A stretch of DNA of 64,000 nucleotides from Echinimonas agarilytica. Lineage in GTDB: Bacteria; Pseudomonadota; Gammaproteobacteria; Enterobacterales; Neiellaceae. The translations under genes were made by a program, and so were the position numbers. The stretch lies in NCBI RefSeq assembly GCF_023703465.1, contig NZ_JAMQGP010000001.1:62001-126000 (forward strand), in the 5' to 3' direction. Below the pieces are notes generated by a model. It had not been told where the DNA came from, did not search any database, and worked only from the letters and a program-made list of their open reading frames with translations. Shown here piece after piece: positions 58,636-64,000 of this stretch (positions within the stretch are counted from its first letter, which is position 1; each line of letters begins with the position of its first letter).

Positions 58636-59682
58636 ATGAACAATCGGTCAACATGTAACGCGATGATTGCAATGCTGGGTTTAACAAGCCTGTTTGCTGC
58701 ACACGCTGACGCCAAAGCCCCTGCTAAAAAATTCAACTTATCTCATTGGAAGATCACGCTTCCCATGGATGCCGATAATAATGGCAAAGTGGATGAGGTT
58801 GATGTGAAAAAAATCAGACGATATTCGCATCCTGATTTCTTCTTCTTGGATGAACAGGGTTATATGGTTTTTGCGGCTCCGAACAAAGCAACCACGACCA
58901 GCGGATCTTCGAATACGCGGAGTGAATTGCGCCAAATGATTCGTGGCACTAATACAAAAATCAAAACCAAGTCGCCGAAAAATAATTTCGCAATTGCAGC
59001 GCATCCAAATGCAACGAGTTTTGGGGATATTGGCGGCAAATTGACGGCCACATTAAAAGTCGATCATGTCGCTCTAAATGCCGGTCATCCAGATAAGAAC
59101 CCAGCTTACTCTGTAGTCGTGGGGCAAATTCACGCAGGCAAAGATCAGCGTTTAATTGATGAAGGAAATGGTTTTGGTTGGGGCAATGAGCCGATCAAAA
59201 TCTATTACAAAAAATGGCCTGATCATGACACAGGTTCGGTGTTTTGGAACTACGAACGTAACTTACCCAAAACTGACCCGAACCGGACCGATATTGCGCT
59301 ACCTGTATGGGGTAATACTTGGGAAAATCCTGATGATCCGAAAGATCAAGGTATCGCTCTAGGGGAAGAGTTTAGCTACATCATTAATGTTCATGAAAAT
59401 GTTATGTACCTGACATTTTATAGTGCCAAGCTTGGTGTGGTGAATTACGAGATTGACTTGTCGACAGCTGCTGATGACAACGATCATCCTCAGGGTTATG
59501 CCGGAGATTGGTTCTATTTTAAAGCGGGTGCATATAACCAATGCAGTACAAAGGATGATGAAGGCGGATGGTATACCGCTTGTCCGGGCACCGGTGACTG
59601 GAATACTGATAAAGCCAATGGTGATTACACCCAAGTATCTTTTTCTAGAGTGGTATTGAGTTCCTCAGAAGCCCCGAAATAA
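58636..59682 (+). CDS. Polysaccharide lyase family 7 alginate lyase
   Basis: Secreted endolytic alginate lyase, 348 residues. The signal peptide ends near ADA-KA. The PL7 signatures are all present: NTRSELRQM (RSELR), VVGQIHAGKD (QIH) and FYFKAGAYNQ (YFKAGxY) with the catalytic Tyr. QIH rather than QVH is associated with activity on G-rich or mixed blocks. The fold is a beta-jelly roll; there is no extra binding module. It is followed within 45 bases by a C-type-lectin-like lipoprotein gene. A regulator palindrome lies in its promoter. Confidence 0.95.
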   Translation: MNNRSTCNAMIAMLGLTSLFAAHADAKAPAKKFNLSHWKITLPMDADNNGKVDEVDVKKIRRYSHPDFFFLDEQGYMVFAAPNKATTTSGSSNTRSELRQMIRGTNTKIKTKSPKNNFAIAAHPNATSFGDIGGKLTATLKVDHVALNAGHPDKNPAYSVVVGQIHAGKDQRLIDEGNGFGWGNEPIKIYYKKWPDHDTGSVFWNYERNLPKTDPNRTDIALPVWGNTWENPDDPKDQGIALGEEFSYIINVHENVMYLTFYSAKLGVVNYEIDLSTAADDNDHPQGYAGDWFYFKAGAYNQCSTKDDEGGWYTACPGTGDWNTDKANGDYTQVSFSRVVLSSSEAPK

Positions 59683-59723
59683 TGTTGAATGGCTTGAAGT
59701 ATCAAGCATGGCAAAGGGAAATC

Positions 59724-60173
59724 ATGATGAGATTGCTGTTTTGTGTGCTGGTGTGCTTGATGGCGTTGGGGTGTTCCTCGATGTCTACTGAGTCGAGTCG
59801 ATATGAATTTGTGTACGAGCAAGTGTCGTGGACCGAAGCTAAACGACGAGCGGAAGATCGAGGCGGACACTTGGCGTGCTTTGAGACCCTAAATGAATTG
59901 AAGCTCGTTAAAGCTAAAATGCATCGCTCTCGAGCGCTGTGGGTTGGTTTAACCGATGTACAACGTGAGGGCGATTGGTTTTGGCTGAACGGCGAACCGC
60001 TAGAGCCTTACATGATCGATTTGTTAGAACGAGGCGAACAACTTGAACAGAGAGATTACGGTCATCTTTTGTTCAACAGTGGGCTGAATTCCCGCGATGA
60101 AAAGGGCGAAAAACCAAAAGGTTGGAAGGCCCAAGAGCATGTTGAAGGATTTATTATTGAGTGGGAACGTTAA
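59724..60173 (+). CDS. C-type-lectin-like lipoprotein
   Basis: A 149-residue lipoprotein: starts MMRLLFCVLVCLMALGC, with lipobox LALGC-type sequence LMALGC giving the modified Cys. I chose the ATG at 59724 (AAGGGAA site in front); an earlier frame start overlaps the lyase stop codon. The body has the C-type-lectin pattern: WTEAKRRAEDRGGHLACFET at the start, WVGLTDVQREGDWFWLNGEP in the middle and EGFIIEW at the end. Such domains bind carbohydrates or proteins, often with Ca2+. It lies 41 bases after the alginate lyase gene, so the two are probably one transcript and it may be a surface alginate-binding protein. Confidence 0.8.
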   Translation: MMRLLFCVLVCLMALGCSSMSTESSRYEFVYEQVSWTEAKRRAEDRGGHLACFETLNELKLVKAKMHRSRALWVGLTDVQREGDWFWLNGEPLEPYMIDLLERGEQLEQRDYGHLLFNSGLNSRDEKGEKPKGWKAQEHVEGFIIEWER

Positions 60174-60180
60174 TTTGAGG

Positions 60181-60202
60181 AAAGCCCTTTTCAGGGCCTT
60201 TT
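60181..60202. terminator. Terminator after the lectin-like gene
   Basis: Stem AAAGCCCT / AGGGCCTTTT (core GCCCT/AGGGC) with a TTTC-type loop ends in T4, 8-29 bases after the lectin-like gene and between it and the convergent TonB receptor. Confidence 0.7.
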
Positions 60203-60215
60203 CGTCAGCACCTGG

Positions 60216-62288
60216 CTACATTTCAAATGCAATATTAGCCCAAACGTTGCGCCCTATTCCTTCGATGCGAGACCCGATAGGAAGATCCGACATCATGACC
60301 CGATTGTAGCCGGCTAAATGGTCTTGATACCCCTTATCAAACAGGTTTTCCACACCTGCGCTGAACAACCAGCGATCGAATCCATAGCTCATGTCCAAAT
60401 CGATTGTGCCGTATCCAGAGGTTTTTTGCTCTGCATTCACGGCGGCTACTTCTTCTTTTTTGGCCACTAAATTCCATGCGCCACCAAAGTTCAGATTATG
60501 AATGTCATAGCTGAGACGGGTACGTAACGAAGGTGGCGCAATACGATATAAGTCATCGTTCATATCACGACGCTTGCCGCGGACGTAACTGGCGGTGCCT
60601 TCAAGCGTCCATTGGCGTGCAATGTGCCAAACAGCTTCAATGTCGAAACCATAAAGTTCTGCATCGACATTGGCGAATTGTAAGGGGGCTTTCCCCGTCA
60701 TGGCGGTAGATACCATGTTGGCGGCCATATGGGGACTTGGGATGCCTTGAATGTAATCGTCGATGCGGTGATAAAATAGATGTGGTTCTACAAAACTACT
60801 TTCACCTTGCCAACGCATGCCTGTATCAAACTGCCATGCCTGTTCGGCATTTAAATGGGGGTTGCCTATGTAGTTATAGCCATCAGCTAAGCCCGCTGTG
60901 GCTTCAAGTGGAAACCATAGATAACGTTCTTGATACGTCGGTGCGCGCTGCTTTTGCCCCGCGGCTGCGCTGACAGACCATGCCGAGTTGAGTGTCCAAA
61001 TCACTTCGGCAGTGACATCATACAGCCAATCATCCTGATCACGTTCGGATGCATTAAATTCATCAACCAACTGCATGATCATCGGATTCATCATGGCCAT
61101 GGAATGACTCACGTCACCTGCGTCGGCTTCTGCATAGGTCAGTCGAGCACCAGTAGAAAATTCTAAATTGCGGTGAACGTGGGTCCAAGTTCCGTAAATG
61201 CTCGCTTTATTGTCTTCAACATCGTTAAAGTTCGCGATTTTAAACATGCCATTTTTGGGGTCGGTGATGGTCGCGTCATGGTGAGCGACAATACCATTGG
61301 TACCCAACTCGATGATGTGCCCGTTGAACTCTTTATTTGCGCTGAACGTCCAGTTAATGTCGTCTGATGTGGCGAGGTTATCGCGCGTCATATCCATCAT
61401 CATGCCGTTTACACGCTGGCTATAATTGTCCATCAAGTGCTCGGCATCGGTGTACCCCAAATGAACTTTGGTTTGCCAGCCTGCGACGTTAAGGTTGCCA
61501 TTAAGTGCAAATCGATCTGTTTCGATGTATTGAATATCCATCGGTAACGCGGGAGTACCGGCTTCATCGGTATCAAAATGTTGCCACGATACATTGATTT
61601 GTCCGCTGTCGAGGGCATAGTGATAGCTTGCCCCGCCCACCCATTTTTCATATTCGGTGGGTGAAATAGAATGCCCATTGCCGGACTCTAAATCGCTATC
61701 GCCTTGTTGAACATCTATAAAAAGTTGTATGCCATGTTGCTCATTGGCGACCTGAAACACTCCCTGCGCGCTGGTGGCTTGCCCATTGTCTTGGTAGCCA
61801 AGCCGAGCTGTACCATTGATGCGAAGATCAGATTGAGTATTGAATATGAATTCGCGCATCTTGACATCATATGCGCCGCCGAGCGTTTCAATCGCGCTGC
61901 TCACTGGCGCTATACCTCGATGACTTTGTAAGCTCTGAATCAGAATGGTTGGGGCGTAACTGAGCGGTGTATCCATTGCATTTGGACCCGCACCGATCAC
62001 CGGAGAGCCGTCAATACTGACTGCGACACGGTCACCGTACAAACCTCTATGTTGAGCGATGGGTGTCAAAGGGCCGTTGCGATTGATGGCTGCTCCAGGC
62101 ATCTTTTTGATTAAGTCTCCTGCATCAGGGGCGATATAATTTAGCGGCATGTTAACGACGGCCTTGTTTTGCTCGGAGTGACCGAGTACTTCGATTCGTT
62201 CAATCGAATTAGCATATGAACAGACGCTAGTTGGTGCAGTCAGTATTGCGAGCAATATCGCTGAGGCAATTTTAGAGTGTTTTTGCAT
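60216..62288 (-). CDS. TonB-dependent receptor, OprC/NosA copper-type
   Basis: Outer-membrane receptor of about 690 residues from the ATG at 62288. The plug has the OprC/NosA-type features PDAGDLIKKMPGAAINRNGP, then IDGSPVIGAGPNAMDTPLSY, recalling TonB-dependent copper receptors. Several predicted extracellular loops are rich in methionine: RVNGMMMDMTRDN, HSMAMMNPMIMQL and PHMAANMVSTAMTG, as in copper-binding loops. The barrel ends FEM (terminal hydrophobic). The promoter region carries a near-perfect 25-base palindrome. It is divergent from a Bax-like gene. Cargo copper is inference; other receptors could share these features. Confidence 0.85.
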   Translation of the reverse strand: MQKHSKIASAILLAILTAPTSVCSYANSIERIEVLGHSEQNKAVVNMPLNYIAPDAGDLIKKMPGAAINRNGPLTPIAQHRGLYGDRVAVSIDGSPVIGAGPNAMDTPLSYAPTILIQSLQSHRGIAPVSSAIETLGGAYDVKMREFIFNTQSDLRINGTARLGYQDNGQATSAQGVFQVANEQHGIQLFIDVQQGDSDLESGNGHSISPTEYEKWVGGASYHYALDSGQINVSWQHFDTDEAGTPALPMDIQYIETDRFALNGNLNVAGWQTKVHLGYTDAEHLMDNYSQRVNGMMMDMTRDNLATSDDINWTFSANKEFNGHIIELGTNGIVAHHDATITDPKNGMFKIANFNDVEDNKASIYGTWTHVHRNLEFSTGARLTYAEADAGDVSHSMAMMNPMIMQLVDEFNASERDQDDWLYDVTAEVIWTLNSAWSVSAAAGQKQRAPTYQERYLWFPLEATAGLADGYNYIGNPHLNAEQAWQFDTGMRWQGESSFVEPHLFYHRIDDYIQGIPSPHMAANMVSTAMTGKAPLQFANVDAELYGFDIEAVWHIARQWTLEGTASYVRGKRRDMNDDLYRIAPPSLRTRLSYDIHNLNFGGAWNLVAKKEEVAAVNAEQKTSGYGTIDLDMSYGFDRWLFSAGVENLFDKGYQDHLAGYNRVMMSDLPIGSRIEGIGRNVWANIAFEM

Positions 62289-62370
62289 CACGGTTATGGT
62301 GTTAACTTTTTGTAAATGTAATGACTTTGAAGATACTGGCGAGGGTGTTGTGCAACAATCAAAATCAGCA

Positions 62371-62395
62371 AAACTGCGACAATATGTCGCAGTTT
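62371..62395. promoter_or_regulatory. 25-bp perfect palindrome between receptor and Bax-like genes
   Basis: Eleven-base arms (AAACTGCGACA at 62371-62381 and TGTCGCAGTTT at 62385-62395) around the centre ATA. It lies 83-107 bases before the receptor start and about 145 bases before the Bax-like start, in the 250-base divergent promoter. I do not recognise it as a Fur, CueR or Zur site. It is a strong operator candidate. Confidence 0.6.
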
Positions 62396-62538
62396 ATTAG
62401 AACGAATGACCGAAATTGGATTGGAGATGAGTCTCAAAATGTAAGGTAAAGCCTTCACAGACTTGGTTTGACAGGATAAATTTGCATTTGATGTCGTCTG
62501 TTCGCCGAATTGACGGTGGCTTTTGAGGCCTGTTGTCC

Positions 62539-63339
62539 GTGAGATTAACCAATAAAAATATAACTGTACTCGTTGTCTTGGGTGTTGTTTTGGCGCTGGC
62601 AATTGTGTTTTGGCCGTTGAAAATATTACCCCATTATATTCCTGATTATAAACACACTGCGTTACCTGACTTTTCAACGATTCCTGCGGGTTCAGAAAGA
62701 AAAGAGGCATTTTCTAGTTATTTGGTGCCCTTGATTCAAGCGGTGAATGCGCACCAGCTGTTATTGCGCGAAACGGCTCAGCAAGTGGCGACTTTACCTG
62801 AGCTGTCAGATTATCAGCAACAGTGGTTAGCGGGCTTGTGTCAGCTGTACAGTATTCGCACTCCATGTAAACCTGGAATTCCATTGTTACAGTCCATTGA
62901 TAGTCGAATTAATACAGTGCCTGTTGCGCTGGCGTTGGCTCAGGCGGCGAAGGAGTCGGGTTGGGGAACCTCTCGGTTTGCTCGGCAAGGCAATAACTTG
63001 TTTGGCCAATGGTGTTTTAGCAAAGGGTGTGGACTTGTACCTTTGCAGCGTAAACCTGGAGCTAAACATGAAGTGGCTACGTTTGATTCGCCAGCTTACT
63101 CCGTGGACGCTTATGTGCGTAACATCAATGCTAATGGCGCCTATCAACTGCTGCGTCAACATCGTCAGTCGCTGCAAAATCAAGCCATGCCCGAATTGGT
63201 AAAAGCGCTCATATTGGGGCTTGGCTCTTACTCTGAACGAGGTCAAGCCTATGTGCATGAAGTCGATGCCATGATTGACAACAATCCATCGTGGTTGGCG
63301 TACCCAGCAGTGGTTGAAAAACACCCTCCCACGCTTTAA
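62539..63339 (+). CDS. Bax-like glucosaminidase
   Basis: Membrane-anchored peptidoglycan hydrolase-like protein, about 266 residues. I chose the GTG at 62539 (GAGG ten bases upstream); a TTG two codons earlier is close. One N-terminal membrane helix (NITVLVVLGVVLALAIVFW) is followed by the glucosaminidase domain: LAQAAKESGWGTSRFARQGN with the catalytic Glu, GQWCFSKGCGLVPLQR and YVRNINANGAYQLLRQ, ending YSERGQAYVHEVDAMI. This is the E. coli Bax pattern. Convergent with the oxidoreductase gene; divergent from the copper-type receptor. Role: cell-wall remodelling. Confidence 0.88.
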   Translation: MRLTNKNITVLVVLGVVLALAIVFWPLKILPHYIPDYKHTALPDFSTIPAGSERKEAFSSYLVPLIQAVNAHQLLLRETAQQVATLPELSDYQQQWLAGLCQLYSIRTPCKPGIPLLQSIDSRINTVPVALALAQAAKESGWGTSRFARQGNNLFGQWCFSKGCGLVPLQRKPGAKHEVATFDSPAYSVDAYVRNINANGAYQLLRQHRQSLQNQAMPELVKALILGLGSYSERGQAYVHEVDAMIDNNPSWLAYPAVVEKHPPTL

Positions 63340-63378
63340 ATCTCATTGAGAGTGCATGACCAACCATGGAGCCCCAAT

Positions 63379-64000
63379 TTATATTCGTCTGGGCTTAAAT
63401 GCATTCAGCCCAATCATTTTCAGCATATGCCACGCTGACGACCAAGCGGATAATTTTAGGTTGGGTTTGAGCCCTTTTGAAAGTCTATGAATCTGTACTT
63501 CAAACCAGATTAAATGGACCATGATAGCCTGATCTATGCGCTGATACCCGGTGGTGGGTGTGGGCGTTTGCATGTCGACTGAATCGCCATTCACAACGAG
63601 TTTAGAAAATGAAGGCTCTACTGTTAATGGTCGTCCGAGTCCAATTAAATCAACACCTTCAGCCAAGGTTTCTTGTATATGCTGACTCGATCGAAACCCA
63701 CCCGTCACGGCAATAGGAATACTAATTTCCTGTTTTACTTGGCGCGCAAATTGGCTGAAACAAAGGTTCCTTTCTGAGTGAGTTTGCTCCCCCATCATCG
63801 CCGCTACTTCATAGGTACCTCCCGATAACTCAATCATATCAACGCCCGCTGTTTCCAGTGCTTTCATGACGGCTAAACAGTCATTTTCGTTGTAGCCACC
63901 TGGTTCAAAGTCAGATGAATTGAGTTTCACCGAAATCGGAAAGTCATCTCCTACCGCTTCCCGACAAGCGTGATAAACATTCAACAAAAAGAACATTCGG
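63379..64000 (-). CDS. NADH:flavin oxidoreductase / Old Yellow Enzyme family protein (5' end outside window)
   Basis: C-terminal part of an FMN-dependent TIM-barrel oxidoreductase; the frame runs off the window edge. The visible 207 residues show the family pattern: FPISVKLNSSDFEPGGYNEND, then ALETAGVDMIELSGGTYE, IPIAVTGGFRS and DLIGLGRPLTVEP, which are barrel strands with the FMN phosphate site. This group reduces enoates or cleaves aromatic substrates; some carry an extra Fe-S domain, which is not visible here. An internal ATG at 63996 is not the real start. Confidence 0.85.
   Translation of the reverse strand, partial: RMFFLLNVYHACREAVGDDFPISVKLNSSDFEPGGYNENDCLAVMKALETAGVDMIELSGGTYEVAAMMGEQTHSERNLCFSQFARQVKQEISIPIAVTGGFRSSQHIQETLAEGVDLIGLGRPLTVEPSFSKLVVNGDSVDMQTPTPTTGYQRIDQAIMVHLIWFEVQIHRLSKGLKPNLKLSAWSSAWHMLKMIGLNAFKPRRI

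Overview
The window carries 46 protein-coding genes I can support, two of them cut by the window edges, and what looks like the chromosomal replication origin. I see no tRNA, rRNA, CRISPR array, insertion sequence or prophage. Gene content and order (mioC, origin, mnmG, rsmG, parA, parB, atpIBEFHAGDC, glmU), a Dam-site-dense origin, several TonB-dependent receptors, an alginate lyase and other secreted carbohydrate-active enzymes, diguanylate cyclases and a PEP-CTERM-like protein suggest a marine, polysaccharide-degrading gammaproteobacterium, probably Alteromonadales-like. I cannot name the species.

Layout. Positions 1-8.8 kb: a polysaccharide locus with a partial oligosaccharide-type TonB receptor, a membrane-anchored CadC-like regulator with a beta-propeller sensor, and a large multidomain lipoprotein with a GH49-like beta-helix. 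8.9-12.6 kb: an FbpABC-type ferric iron ABC transporter. 12.8-19.1 kb: a four-gene operon (DUF4856 lipoprotein, imelysin-like lipoprotein, FecA-like receptor, fatty acid hydroxylase-type membrane protein) behind a strong Fur-box match. 19.5-33.1 kb: the conserved origin region, with mioC, oriC, mnmG-rsmG-parA-parB, the full F1Fo ATP synthase operon and glmU. 33.2-50.2 kb: mixed housekeeping and accessory genes: two diguanylate cyclases, an M1-type metallopeptidase with a DUF6702 partner, an ABC exporter, asd, an acetyltransferase, a Vps62-like secreted protein, a lipase-like hydrolase, a CpdB-like nucleotidase, a cytoplasmic propeller protein and a RutR-like TetR regulator. 50.3-54.9 kb: a GH43 glycosidase, a Sel1/tail-collar gene pair and a PEP-CTERM-like secreted protein. 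55.2-60.2 kb: a Cds1-like cysteine desulfhydrase divergent from a RegBA-like redox two-component system, then a PL7 alginate lyase followed by a C-type-lectin-like lipoprotein. 60.2-64 kb: an OprC-like copper-type TonB receptor, a Bax-like glucosaminidase and a truncated Old-Yellow-Enzyme-family oxidoreductase.

How it fits together. Two iron systems lie side by side: the Fur-box operon plausibly handles capture and outer-membrane uptake, and FbpABC handles inner-membrane import. The two ends of the window carry polysaccharide-degradation genes (GH49-like, GH43, PL7). The most promising under-described units are the DUF4856-imelysin-receptor-hydroxylase operon, the CadC-propeller/TonB receptor/GH49-like locus, and the alginate lyase/C-type lectin pair. 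All family calls come from reading motifs and domain order; no database search was run.
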